Below are positions 1 through 10,108 of a DNA stretch of 64,000 nt, in pieces. Every line of letters begins with the position of its first letter. The stretch's first letter is position 1. The translations under genes and the position numbers were made by a program. Origin of the DNA: Pseudomonadota bacterium (GTDB lineage: Bacteria; Pseudomonadota; Gammaproteobacteria; Xanthomonadales; Xanthomonadaceae); assembly GCA_018242465.1 (NCBI GenBank), contig JAFEBY010000105.1, positions 1-64,000 of the forward strand, in the 5' to 3' direction. A model generated the notes under the pieces. It was given only the letters and a program-made list of their open reading frames with translations. It ran no database searches and was not told the origin of the DNA.

Positions 1-86
1 CGTATCCGCCGCGCCCAGAACACACGCCCATCCTCGCGCATCAGCACGATGCCCACGTTGGGGCGATATCCGTCCGGATCGATCAC
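1..86 (-). CDS. rppH: RNA pyrophosphohydrolase RppH, N-terminal part (truncated by window edge)
   Basis: Read from the minus strand, the first 28 codons begin [14 protein letters not shown] and continue to W-A-R-R. This is the conserved amino end of RppH/NudH, the Nudix hydrolase that converts 5'-triphosphate mRNA to monophosphate and so starts RNA decay. The start is GTG at 86, preceded by GGAG eight bases upstream. I know of no other family opening with this string. The Nudix box lies outside the window, so catalytic residues cannot be checked. Confidence 0.85.
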   Translation of the reverse strand, partial: MIDPDGYRPNVGIVLMREDGRVFWARRI

Positions 87-150
87 GATGCGGACTCCAA
101 ATCTTGACTGTGTTCGACTCTGCCACGCGAAATGTGACGGAACAACAGCA

Positions 151-179
151 TTGACGCCCCGCCCCTGGACGTGCAGAAT
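151..179 (+). promoter_or_regulatory. Sigma-70-like promoter of the tRNA-Met gene
   Basis: TTGACG at 151-156 (five of six consensus bases) is followed by a 17-base spacer and CAGAAT at 174-179 (four of six). This places a start site near 186, about 23 bases ahead of the mature tRNA. Position and spacing fit, but it is a pattern match only. Confidence 0.55.
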
Positions 180-208
180 TACGGGTTCCCCGCACCTTGC
201 GGGCGTTC

Positions 209-285
209 GGCTATGTAGCTCAGCCGGTTAGAGCACAGCACTCATAATGCTGGGGTCGGTGGTTCGAGTCCACCCATAGCCACCA
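209..285 (+). tRNA. metT: tRNA-Met (CAT anticodon, elongator type)
   Basis: A complete 77-base cloverleaf. The acceptor stem pairs GGCTATG (209-215) with CATAGCC. The D stem is GCTC/GAGC, the anticodon stem CAGCA/TGCTG with loop CTCATAA, and the T stem GGTGG/CCACC with loop TTCGAGT. The CCA end is encoded (283-285). Base 1 pairs with base 72, which argues against an initiator tRNA, and the sequence closely resembles the E. coli elongator metT. A CAT anticodon can also belong to tRNA-Ile2 modified with lysidine, but the overall sequence favours elongator Met. Confidence 0.95.
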
Positions 286-290
286 TGCCG

Positions 291-320
291 AAGTCCAAGA
301 TAGTCCGGACAAGTCCAAAC
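291..320 (+). repeat. Three phased 10-bp repeats containing AGTCC just after the tRNA
   Basis: Three 10-base units in a row share AGTCC at 292, 302 and 312, exactly one helical turn apart. Two further TTGTCC copies lie at 364 and 373, beyond the terminator. No gene covers them. Phased short repeats beside a tRNA 3' end resemble arm-type binding sites of tyrosine integrases, but no integrase or second attachment site is visible here. Confidence 0.4.
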
Positions 321-322
321 AG

Positions 323-345
323 CCGCTGATCCCAGCGGTTTTTTT
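323..345 (+). terminator. Rho-independent terminator of the tRNA-Met transcript
   Basis: CCGCTG (323-328) pairs with CAGCGG (333-338) across a four-base ATCC loop. Seven T residues follow at 339-345. It lies 38 bases after the tRNA CCA end and in the right orientation. Confidence 0.85.
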
Positions 346-676
346 ATGCCTGCCATCCAGGCTTGTCCGTATTTGTCCATTGCCATCCGTGATTCCCGGG
401 GCATGGCCGGGGGCATATGGGGCATATCGAATTCCCATGCCCCCCAATCCAGGATGCATGGAGCCCCTCACCGACACCCCACAACTACAGATCCAGGGTC
501 GATTGGTCAGCTGCTCCGGGCCATTGATGGCTTCGAGGGATCTTTGCCGGTTGCTTGCGCAATCAGGCCGCGCCCCACTGGTTTTGTCGGCCCGGTGAAA
601 TCCGCATGGCGGGGCCGGTCGGGTCACGGTGTCGCTGCGCAGGTCGATGATGTCCATGGCGGCGCCATGCCGGCTC
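346..676. other. Intergenic stretch without a recognisable gene
   Basis: No open frame here looks like a protein. It holds the last two TGTCC copies and an inverted repeat, GGGGGCAT (409-416) with ATGCCCCC (437-444), with no T run after it. I see no RNA gene. The AraC-type gene ends at 677. Confidence 0.5.
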
Positions 677-1699
677 TTAGTTGCGCCTGATCTCGCCGGG
701 CAACAGACCAAGCCAGCGCTTGAATGCGCGCCGGAATGCCCGCGAGTCGCTGAAACCCAGCTGCTTGCTGGTTGCCGCCACGGTCATGCCCTCCTCGCAC
801 AACAGGCGCCGCGCGGCTTCGGCGTGGACACGATCGCTGATCGCGCGAAACGAGGTGCCCGCCTCGCTCAGGCGCCGGCGCAAGGTGCGCACGCTCAATT
901 CCAGCGAACGCGCAACTTGTTCGATCGAGAGCGTGGCGTTGCCGGAGCGCTGCAGCGCCTGCTCGACCGCCGTCATCGGATGCGACAAGGCATCTTTGGC
1001 ATTCGCACCCTGATCGAGCAATGTGCGCAACTGCGAAGACATGGCCGCCGAATGCGTGGAAATCGGCGATTGCAGCCAATGCCGTGCAACCAGGAAACGG
1101 TTGCGGGCAAGGCCGAAGTGCACCGGGGAGGCGAACAGTTCGCCATAACGCTCGGCGTAAGCCGGAGCCGGATACGCCAACTCCACTGCATGCGGCCGGA
1201 AGTGATCCCCAATCAGGATGCGCGAAATGGCCAATACGCTTGCGCAGACCTCTTCGATCAGAAACGGCAACATGCTTGCGTCGTGCATTCTGGAAGATAT
1301 GACCAACGCCAGGCAGTCGCCATCTTCTTCCAATGTCACGTTGGTCACTGCGCCGGTCTGGGCCTGGTAACGCACGGCGATTTCGGCCGCCTCCCCGTAG
1401 TTGCGCGCCGTGCTCATCGCAAACCCGGGCAACCCGAAGTGGCTCAAATTCTCGCGGCGGCCGAGTTCCAGGCCCAGGTCGGGACGACCGGTCAGCTGCA
1501 GCGCCCGGCGAATGATCCGCCAAGCTTGGCGATCGGATAACTGTTCGCCGCGACGCAGGTCTTCGATATCGAGGGCGAGCCCGGCGCACAAACGCTCCGG
1601 TGCGACACCGAATTCACCCGCCAGATCAAGCAGTCCTACCAGCATTTGCGGGGACACTTGCGGTGCGATTTGCTGCAGATCGAGCTTGGGACGCGCCAT
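677..1699 (-). CDS. AraC-family transcriptional regulator
   Basis: A 340-residue regulator with the two-part layout of the OruR-like AraC group. Residues about 20-200 match the 'arabinose-binding' sensory domain (PF12625 type). Residues about 235-335 form the DNA-binding AraC domain with two helix-turn-helix units. Both are recognisable, S-I-E-Q-V-A-R-S-L in the first and V-A-A-T-S-K-Q-L-G-F in the second, with the family's F-R-R-A-F-K-R-W. It is transcribed away from the beta-helix/cytochrome/receptor/aldehyde dehydrogenase genes starting at 1916. By position it is their likely regulator. The effector is not readable from sequence; relatives respond to amino acids, aldehydes or lipids. Confidence 0.85.
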   Translation of the reverse strand: MARPKLDLQQIAPQVSPQMLVGLLDLAGEFGVAPERLCAGLALDIEDLRRGEQLSDRQAWRIIRRALQLTGRPDLGLELGRRENLSHFGLPGFAMSTARNYGEAAEIAVRYQAQTGAVTNVTLEEDGDCLALVISSRMHDASMLPFLIEEVCASVLAISRILIGDHFRPHAVELAYPAPAYAERYGELFASPVHFGLARNRFLVARHWLQSPISTHSAAMSSQLRTLLDQGANAKDALSHPMTAVEQALQRSGNATLSIEQVARSLELSVRTLRRRLSEAGTSFRAISDRVHAEAARRLLCEEGMTVAATSKQLGFSDSRAFRRAFKRWLGLLPGEIRRN

Positions 1700-1915
1700 C
1701 TCGGAATCGGTTTTGGCCGTTATTGCCCCATTCTATATGGCATTCCATCGCGCCAGGCAAGCGCAGGCATGCAACGGAGTCGCATGGACAGCCACACACG
1801 CGAAGGCGAACAACGTTGCGAACGGATCCGCAATCGACCCGATGCGTCCCCTAACGGGGCGAGGTGCATCGCGCTTATAAACGTTTGAATTGATCTCGAA
1901 GTAGAGGGGAACGCC

Positions 1916-3141
<1,226 letters not shown>

Positions 3142-3142
<1 letters not shown>

Positions 3143-4299
3143 TGTCGACGCGCGCCCGATTCACCCGGATTCCTTCGGTGCTGCTCGTGCTCGCCGCCCT
3201 TGCCGGCTGCGCACGCACGCCGCAGCCGGTGCACTCTTTCGCCGAAGGCAAGCCGGACAAGCTCAGCGACTGGCATCTGGTCGAAGCGCGCGATGGCCGG
3301 CTCGTGGCCAATGCCGGCGTCGTGCCCTACGATCTCAATACACCGCTGTTCAGCGATTACGCGCACAAGTTCCGCACGGTGTGGCTGCCAAAAGGCACGG
3401 CCGCGAAGTACGATGCCGAAGGTCCGTTCGACTTCCCGATCGGCACGGTGCTGACGAAAACCTTCTTCTATCCGAAAAGCGGCGGTGACGCGAAGGCCGT
3501 CGCGCGCACCTACGACACCTCGCGCGACTTCGTAACGGGCGCGGCGGGCGAAGCGCTCGACCTGTCCAAGGTACGCCTGGTGGAAACACGCATCCTCGTC
3601 CGCCGCGAAAAAGGCTGGGAGGCGATTCCTTACGTCTGGAACGCCGCGCAGACCGACGCCGAACTGGCGCGCACCGGCGATGCAATCCCCCTCGAACTCG
3701 TCGATGAAAAGAACTCGCGCGAGGCGTTCACCTACGTCGTGCCGAATGAGAACCAGTGCGCCGGCTGCCACGTCACCAACGTCAGCGCGAAACACCTCGA
3801 GCCACTCGGTCCACGCGCGCGCCACCTCAATCGCGACTACGCCTATGTGGGCGGCGCGGAAAACCAACTCGCGCACTGGACCAGGCTCGGCATCCTCGCG
3901 GGCGCGCCCATCGCGGCAAACGCGCCGCGCGACGCCGATTGGCACGACTCGAAAGCGCCCATCGCAGATCGCGCGCGCGCCTACCTCGACGTCAATTGCA
4001 GCATGTGCCACAGCCCGACCGGCCCGGCCAACACGACCGCGCTCGATCTGCGCAGTGCGAACGCCGACCTGCGCCGCTTCGGCCTGTGCAAGCCGCCGGT
4101 CGCCGCCGGCCGCGCCACGGGTGATCGCCGTTTCGACATCGTGCCGGGCAAACCCGACGATTCGATCATGCTCTACCGCGTCATGTCGAACGAGCCTGGC
4201 GTGATGATGCCCGAAATGGGCCGCAACGTTGCGCACAAGGAAGGCGTGGAATTGATCCGCGAATGGATCGCGGCCACACCCGGAAGCTGCGGTGCGTGA
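3142..4299 (+). CDS. Diheme c-type cytochrome lipoprotein (SO2930/HNE_0200 family)
   Basis: 385 residues, starting at ATG 3142, inside the stop of the gene before. A lipobox L-A-G-C places the lipidated Cys at 23. Two haem-binding C-x-x-C-H motifs are present: CAGCH (206-210) and CSMCH (286-290). The second lies in a cytochrome-c-like C-terminal domain with an M-M-P-E-M-G segment that could supply an axial Met. The open frame runs further upstream, but only antisense-like sequence lies there. It belongs to the family found paired with beta-helix lipoproteins. It is probably periplasmic, facing the membrane, and passes electrons from an unidentified oxidation. The electron donor and acceptor are unknown. 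Confidence 0.85.
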
Positions 4300-4327
4300 A
4301 AACAGCACAAATCATCAGGAGACAGCC

Positions 4328-6832
4328 GTGCATAAGATCAAGACGACGCAATTGACTCGACAAGTACGCGCGGCGCTCGTTGCCAGCGCGGCGGCCTTGC
4401 TCGCGCATGGCACGGCGTTGGCCGCAGAACAGGACAAGGCGGCGCAAGAACAGGCGCCGGTCGCCGCGCAATCCGGGCAATCCACCAAGGCCAGCGACGA
4501 TGCGGCAGTGCTCGGCAACATCGTCGTCACGGCCCAGAGCCGCACGCAGGAAGCACAGGCCGTGCCGATCCCGATGCAGATCGTCACGCGCAAGGAAATC
4601 GAAGCACTCGCGGCGACCGACCTGTCCAAGCTCAACGGCTACATTCCCGGGTTCTCGGTCGATGCCAGCCAACCGACCCAACCGAACTATTCGCTGCGCG
4701 GCATCAGCCCCAACGATTTCGGCATCGGCACCGACTCGCCGATCGGCGTCTACCAGGACGGCGTGTACACCGGCAAGACCGGCGGGGCGCTCCTGCTGTT
4801 CAACGACATCCAGCGCGTCGAAGTGCTCAAGGGCCCGCAGGGCACGCTGTTCGGCCGCAACAGCGCGGGTGGCGCGGTGTCGGTGACCACCAACGAACCC
4901 GGCGACGCGTTCGAGGCCGAGGCGCGCGCGCGCGTGGGCAACTACGGCAAGCGTTACGTCGATGGCGTGCTCAACATGCCGATCAGCAACACGTTGTCCA
5001 CGCGCTTCACCTTCGTCGACAACCAGAGCCGCGGGTGGCTGCGCGAAGCCGATACCGGGCGTCTCTACGGGAAGGACGACGATTGGGGGCTGCGCGCACA
5101 GTTGCGCTGGAACGCCCCGGGCAGCACCAAGGTACTCCTGTCCTTCGAACACGAAAAACTCAAGCAGCCGCCGCGCCCCGCGATCAGCCTCGTCGCGATG
5201 CCGGCCGATCCGTCGGCCGCCGTGCCGTTCCCGGCCGATCCGTCGACCTACCTCGACCCGCTGCACGCGCCCCTGCATGACGACACCGTCGGCGCGATGG
5301 AAAGGCGCACGTTCGACGGTGCGACGTTGCGCATCGAGCACCCGTTCGGATCCATCAATTTCACGTCGATCACCGCTTGGCGCAAGTTCACCACGAGCAA
5401 TCGCGAGGCCTACGAAGGCACCAACCGTATCGCCGACTATGTCGACACGCTCAACGCCGAACGCAACACGAGCTGGTCCCAGGAATTCAAGCTCGCCGGC
5501 CAGACCGGCATCGCCGACTGGGTCGCCGGCGCGAGCTACTATCGCGACAACGCGTACCAGACCTCGGGCCTCGGCGTTTACACCAACACGCTCGACAGCA
5601 TCTTCAACAACACCGGTATCGTTCCGGGCGGACTCTACGGCCCGGTGACCGATGGCCTGCAAGCAGCCGGCCTTCCCTTCGACCTCCGCGGCCGGCGCTG
5701 GGACGAGAGCATGTACAACCACGGCGTCTACACGGCCACTGCGGTGTACGGCGACGTGATCTGGCACCTCTCCGATCGCCTGAACCTGACTACGGGCGTG
5801 CGCTTCACCCACGACCAGAAGCGCTTCGACTGGTACAACCCCCCGCGCGTCGCGCCCGCGCTCGACCAGCAGCTCGACGGCATGGATGCACTTGGCCTGT
5901 TCGACGTCATCGGCGTGCCGCGCGCCGCATTCGAGCAGAACTTCTACTTCACCACGCTGGCCTCGATGACTGCACCAATCGGCATCAGCAAGAGCTGGAG
6001 CGACACCAGCCCGCGCCTCGTCCTCGACTACAAGTTCAGCAAAACGCTGATGGCCTATGTCTCCGCCACGCGCGGCTACCAGGCAGGCGGCTTCAACGCA
6101 CTGCTGCCGAATTCGGCATACGAGCCCGAAACCGTGCGCAATTTCGAGGCCGGCATCAAGAGTTACTTCCCGGACCTGCACCTGCTGTTCAACGCATCGG
6201 CCTATTACTACAGGTTCAGCAACCTGCAGAACCTCTCCCTCGTCGCCGACCAGAACGCCGGCGCCTTGCCGCGCTATGTCGTCACCACCAGCGACCAGGA
6301 GGCCAAGGGCCTCGAACTTGAGGCGCACTGGCGGGCCACCGACGCGCTACGCATCAACGCGACCGCGACCTACATCAACCAGACCTATGCCAAGGGCACC
6401 TCGACGATCACGGATCCCATGAGCGGACAGCCGGTGACGGTCAACCTCTCCGGCCAGCCGACCGGCCTCGCGCTGTGGAATGCGGCGGCCGGCATCGAGT
6501 ACCTCGTCCACGGCGTCGCCGGCGGCAATCTCGATTTCAACCTGATGGCGGCGTACACCGGCAAGACACGCTGCAACTCGGCGTCGAATTTCCAAGGCGC
6601 ATGCGGTGTCTACAACACGTTCCGCACCGGCACCGCGACCACGCGCACCGACGCGCGCGTCGCCTGGAGTTCGCCCAAGCTGCCATGGAGCTTCGCCTTT
6701 TTCGTCAACAACCTCCTCGACAAGCGCTACGTCACCGGCGTCGGCAACGTGACCCGCGATATCCTCGGCACGCCGTACGCCAGCATCAACGCGCCGCGCA
6801 CCTGGGGCTTCGAAGCTGCGTATCGGTTCTGA
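4328..6832 (+). CDS. TonB-dependent outer-membrane receptor
   Basis: 834 residues from GTG at 4328, which has AGGAG six bases upstream. A GTG at 4292 would extend it but has no ribosome site and overlaps the preceding gene. A signal peptide ends near A-L-A-A-E. The plug domain follows (I-V-V-T-A-Q-S, then L-R-G-I-S and R-V-E-V-L-K-G-P-Q-G-T-L-F-G-R), then a 22-strand barrel ending in the aromatic F-E-A-A-Y-R-F typical of outer-membrane proteins. It should import the substrate of this locus, energised by TonB-ExbBD. It resembles the receptors that import siderophores, aromatics or lipids more than the polysaccharide receptors later in the window. The substrate is not determinable here. Confidence 0.88.
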   Translation: MHKIKTTQLTRQVRAALVASAAALLAHGTALAAEQDKAAQEQAPVAAQSGQSTKASDDAAVLGNIVVTAQSRTQEAQAVPIPMQIVTRKEIEALAATDLSKLNGYIPGFSVDASQPTQPNYSLRGISPNDFGIGTDSPIGVYQDGVYTGKTGGALLLFNDIQRVEVLKGPQGTLFGRNSAGGAVSVTTNEPGDAFEAEARARVGNYGKRYVDGVLNMPISNTLSTRFTFVDNQSRGWLREADTGRLYGKDDDWGLRAQLRWNAPGSTKVLLSFEHEKLKQPPRPAISLVAMPADPSAAVPFPADPSTYLDPLHAPLHDDTVGAMERRTFDGATLRIEHPFGSINFTSITAWRKFTTSNREAYEGTNRIADYVDTLNAERNTSWSQEFKLAGQTGIADWVAGASYYRDNAYQTSGLGVYTNTLDSIFNNTGIVPGGLYGPVTDGLQAAGLPFDLRGRRWDESMYNHGVYTATAVYGDVIWHLSDRLNLTTGVRFTHDQKRFDWYNPPRVAPALDQQLDGMDALGLFDVIGVPRAAFEQNFYFTTLASMTAPIGISKSWSDTSPRLVLDYKFSKTLMAYVSATRGYQAGGFNALLPNSAYEPETVRNFEAGIKSYFPDLHLLFNASAYYYRFSNLQNLSLVADQNAGALPRYVVTTSDQEAKGLELEAHWRATDALRINATATYINQTYAKGTSTITDPMSGQPVTVNLSGQPTGLALWNAAAGIEYLVHGVAGGNLDFNLMAAYTGKTRCNSASNFQGACGVYNTFRTGTATTRTDARVAWSSPKLPWSFAFFVNNLLDKRYVTGVGNVTRDILGTPYASINAPRTWGFEAAYRF

Positions 6833-6849
6833 TGCCACGGAACCCCAGC

Positions 6850-8253
6850 ATGGACACGCCCATCATCCAGGCCGATCTTGCCGCCACACTCGCTCGCCTG
6901 CGTGCCGCGCAACAGGCGAACACGCCGACTTATCGGCAGCGCATGGACGACCTGAAGCACCTGCGCAGCGCATTCAAGGCGCGCTTCGACCGGCTCGCGA
7001 GCGCGATGAACGCCGACTTCGGGCGCCGCTCGAAGCACGAATGCGCGCTTGGTGATGCGGTCACCGTGATACAGGACATCGACCATATCCGCAGCCACCT
7101 GCATGGCTGGATGCGCAGCAGGCGTCATCTCGCGGATTGGCTGTTCTGGCCTGCACGCACCGAGATCCGCTACCAGCCGCTCGGCGTCGTCGGCGTGATT
7201 TCGCCGTGGAACTATCCGGTCAACCTGGCCTTGCTGCCACTGTCGGCAGCTATCGCGGCGGGCAACCACGTGATGTTGAAACCATCGGAACACACGCCTC
7301 GGACGTCGGAAGAATTGAAGTCCCTGCTCGAAGACGTGTTTCCACCGGATCGCGTCGCGACCGTGCTTGGCGGCCCCGAAGTCGCCGCCGCGTTTTCCGC
7401 ATTGCCGTTCGATCACCTGTTCTTCACCGGCTCGACCTCGGTCGGGCGCAAGGTGATGCAAGCCGCGGCCGCGAATCTGACTCCGGTCACCCTCGAGCTC
7501 GGCGGCAAGTCGCCCGTCATCCTTGCGCCCGGCTATCCGGTCGCGACCGCGGTCGACCGCATCGCCGCGGGCAAGCTGCTCAACGCCGGCCAGACCTGCA
7601 TCGCGCCGGACTACATTTTGATGCGGAGGGAAAGCATCGCACCCTTCGTCTCCGAGATGCAGCGCGTCGTCGCGAAGCGCTACCCGAACGTGGCGACCAA
7701 TCCCGACTACACGAGCATCGTCAACGATGGCCAGTACAAACGCCTTTCGGGCTACCTCGACGAAGCGCGCGCGGCCGGCGCGAATGTCGTCGAGCTCGGC
7801 CAAGGCGATCCGGCCCAGCGCATCCTCGCGCCGACACTCGTCATCGATCCACCCGCGAACCTGGCATTGATGCAGGACGAAATCTTCGGCCCGATCCTGC
7901 CGATCGTACCGGTTGAATCGGTCGATGCCGCGGTCGATTTCATCAACGCACGGCCACGCCCCTTGGCGCTGTATCACTTCGACAACGACGCCGCGCGCAC
8001 CCGGCGCGTGCTCGAACGCACGACATCCGGCGGCGTCGCGGTCAACGAAACCCTGCTGCAGATCCTGCAGAGCGAACTGCCTTTCGGTGGCGTCGGAGAG
8101 TCAGGCATCGGCCATTACCATGGCCGCGAAGGCTTCCTCACCTTCTCGAAACAGAGGCCGGTGCTCTACCAAGCACGCATCAGCGGCATGAAGCTGCTGC
8201 GCCCGCCTTATGGCGGCCTGGCCGACTTCGTACTGAAGTTCCTGACGCGCTGA
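6850..8253 (+). CDS. Coniferyl-aldehyde-dehydrogenase-type aldehyde dehydrogenase
   Basis: 467 residues counted from ATG 6850, which has GGA eight bases upstream. ATG 6832, overlapping the receptor stop, would add six residues and is the alternative start. The NAD-dependent aldehyde dehydrogenase core is intact: the S-P-W-N-Y-P cofactor segment, K-P-S-E, F-T-G-S-T, general-base Glu216 in L-E-L-G-G-K and catalytic Cys250 in N-A-G-Q-T-C. The hydrophobic C-terminal tail after E-G-F-L-T-F-S-K is typical of the CalB/fatty-aldehyde branch. It is the last gene of the locus and presumably oxidises an aldehyde made from the imported compound. Substrate unproven. Confidence 0.88.
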   Translation: MDTPIIQADLAATLARLRAAQQANTPTYRQRMDDLKHLRSAFKARFDRLASAMNADFGRRSKHECALGDAVTVIQDIDHIRSHLHGWMRSRRHLADWLFWPARTEIRYQPLGVVGVISPWNYPVNLALLPLSAAIAAGNHVMLKPSEHTPRTSEELKSLLEDVFPPDRVATVLGGPEVAAAFSALPFDHLFFTGSTSVGRKVMQAAAANLTPVTLELGGKSPVILAPGYPVATAVDRIAAGKLLNAGQTCIAPDYILMRRESIAPFVSEMQRVVAKRYPNVATNPDYTSIVNDGQYKRLSGYLDEARAAGANVVELGQGDPAQRILAPTLVIDPPANLALMQDEIFGPILPIVPVESVDAAVDFINARPRPLALYHFDNDAARTRRVLERTTSGGVAVNETLLQILQSELPFGGVGESGIGHYHGREGFLTFSKQRPVLYQARISGMKLLRPPYGGLADFVLKFLTR

Positions 8254-8286
8254 CGAGGGAGCAAGCCCCGACAGACGACTGAATGA

Positions 8287-10095
8287 TTATGGTTGCTGTT
8301 CCAGAGTACCCATGACCATTTCCGCGAAACCTTCCGGCAGCACATCGCCGGCCCGCCACCCCGTCGCCTGCAGGCGATCGAGCAACGCCACCACCACGTC
8401 GCGACGCGCCGGTTCATGCACCGGCAGCACCAGCAGGTCGCCCGCCTGCGCCCACTCCAACGCCTGACGGGTGGCCTCGGCTTCGTCCAGGCACACCGGC
8501 AGCGCATGCCCGGGCATGCCGGCGGCAAGCAGGGCGTCGCGCAGGAAGGCTGCGACTTCGCCGGAGGCGCGGCCACGGAGGTAGTCGCCGCCGATGTCTT
8601 TCAGCCAGATCCGATCCGGTTTCGCTGCAACCGCGACGTTGGCCAACGCGCGTAGCTCCTGGTCGGTGCGGTTGCCGGCATGGCCGAGAATCAATGCCAG
8701 TCGGCCATCACGGCGCAAGCCTTGCGCAACCTGCAGCAATCCGTGCAAGCCATCGGCATTGTGGGCGTAATCCAGCAAGGCATCGACATCCGCAAGTCGC
8801 CAGCACTGCAGGCGTCCTGGATTATCGGAATGCGTGCTGCCGAATCGCGCCAGCACGGCGGAGATCGTTTCCGGTGCAATTCCCAACGCGTGGGCAGCCG
8901 CCGCTGCCCCGGCAATGTTGGCGATGTTGTAGCGCGCACTGCCGGCGACTGTGAGCGGCATGGCGGCGATGGCACCGAGGTCGTATTCGTTTTCATCGCT
9001 ACGCAACACAAGACGACCGTCACGTACGCCGCAGGCATGCGGGCCGCGCGCGCGCGCATTGGCGAGATCGAGCGCGAACCAAGCGATTTTCTGTGGTGAA
9101 GACAACGCAGGGGCATCACGCACCAGCATCGGGTCATCGGCGTTGAGCACCAGCGTGCCGTCCGCCGCGAGCGCCTTGGCCACCACCAGCTTCACCTGCG
9201 CAAGGTCGTCCAGACTGTGGATGCCGTATTCGCCGAAATGATCGGCACTGACATTGGTGACCAGCGCGACGCGCGCATCATTCGCCACCAGACCCCGTCG
9301 CAGCAAGCCGCCGCGCGCACTTTCCAGCACCGCCGCCTGCACGTCTGGCTGGCGCAACACCGTGCGCGCACCGACCGGACCGGAATAGTCCCCGGTCTCG
9401 ATGCGTTCGCCATCGACGAACAGACCATCGGTGCTGCTGTAGCCACTACGCAGTCCATGCGCGCGCAACATTGCGGCCAGCAGGCGCACGCTGGTGGTCT
9501 TGCCGTTGGAGCCGGTCACCACCGCCTTCGGCACGCCATGCAGCTGCGGCCATGGCACGTCATCTGTCGCCGGCAAGGCATCCAGCGGCCAAGTCCGCGA
9601 TGTTTCACCCTCGCCGATCGACAGCGCATCATCGTCGGGATGTGCGGGCACGCCATGGGCATGCGCGGCAGCGAGCAGCGCGACCAGCACTGGCCTGGCT
9701 TCTGCGCGTGCGAGTTCGCGCAACTGCCGCAGTGCTTCACCATCCTCGAAATGGGCGACATGCGGACGCGGCGATTCCTCCTCATCCAGCGGCGTGTCGT
9801 CGGCACGCAGGCCAAGTGCGGCATACAGCGCCCATTCGTTCACTTCGGTTGCGGTGTAGAGCTGGTCGATGGGCGCTGCGAACGCCAGCGATGCCCCACT
9901 GGCGTGTTCGCGCACCACGATCGCGCCGTCCGCCCATCCCAATGCCGCGCGCGCGCGAAGGATGTTGGCACGCCAGCGTTGCAGCACGCCCGCGTCGAAG
10001 TCCAGCCCGGGTGCAGTTTCCAGCGCTGCACCGGACGCGTCGAAATACAGGTTGGCGCCGGTCAGCCGGCGCGAGTCTTCGAAAGGTGCGTTCAC
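8287..10095 (-). CDS. Mur-ligase-family protein downstream of cyanophycin synthetase
   Basis: 602 residues from GTG at 10095, 13 bases after the cphA stop. The first ~180 residues match no domain I recognise. They are followed by a Mur-ligase ATPase with P-loop G-S-N-G-K-T-T (195-201), the L-E-S-A-R-G-G-L-L-R motif, a N-V-S-A-D-H-F-G-E-Y-G segment and the C-terminal Mur domain (Y-A-H-N-A-D-G, then L-G-H-A-G-N-R-T-D). These parallel the Arg-adding half of CphA (compare E-T-A-R-G-G-L-L-R there). The ATP-grasp half is absent. It is probably a duplicated and reduced CphA relative acting on cyanophycin or a similar peptide. The longer open frame upstream (to 10248) lies inside cphA and is not used. 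Confidence 0.8.
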   Translation of the reverse strand: MNAPFEDSRRLTGANLYFDASGAALETAPGLDFDAGVLQRWRANILRARAALGWADGAIVVREHASGASLAFAAPIDQLYTATEVNEWALYAALGLRADDTPLDEEESPRPHVAHFEDGEALRQLRELARAEARPVLVALLAAAHAHGVPAHPDDDALSIGEGETSRTWPLDALPATDDVPWPQLHGVPKAVVTGSNGKTTSVRLLAAMLRAHGLRSGYSSTDGLFVDGERIETGDYSGPVGARTVLRQPDVQAAVLESARGGLLRRGLVANDARVALVTNVSADHFGEYGIHSLDDLAQVKLVVAKALAADGTLVLNADDPMLVRDAPALSSPQKIAWFALDLANARARGPHACGVRDGRLVLRSDENEYDLGAIAAMPLTVAGSARYNIANIAGAAAAAHALGIAPETISAVLARFGSTHSDNPGRLQCWRLADVDALLDYAHNADGLHGLLQVAQGLRRDGRLALILGHAGNRTDQELRALANVAVAAKPDRIWLKDIGGDYLRGRASGEVAAFLRDALLAAGMPGHALPVCLDEAEATRQALEWAQAGDLLVLPVHEPARRDVVVALLDRLQATGWRAGDVLPEGFAEMVMGTLEQQP

Positions 10096-10108
10096 GTCGG
10101 GACGGCGC

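Noticed and set aside
409..444. GGGGGCAT/ATGCCCCC inverted repeat as a second terminator or RNA
   Set aside because: No T run follows and the loop is 20 bases; probably chance in GC-rich DNA.
24..711. Short open frames around the tRNA (for example 220-711 on the minus strand)
   Set aside because: They run through the tRNA gene and its terminator and show no protein-like features.
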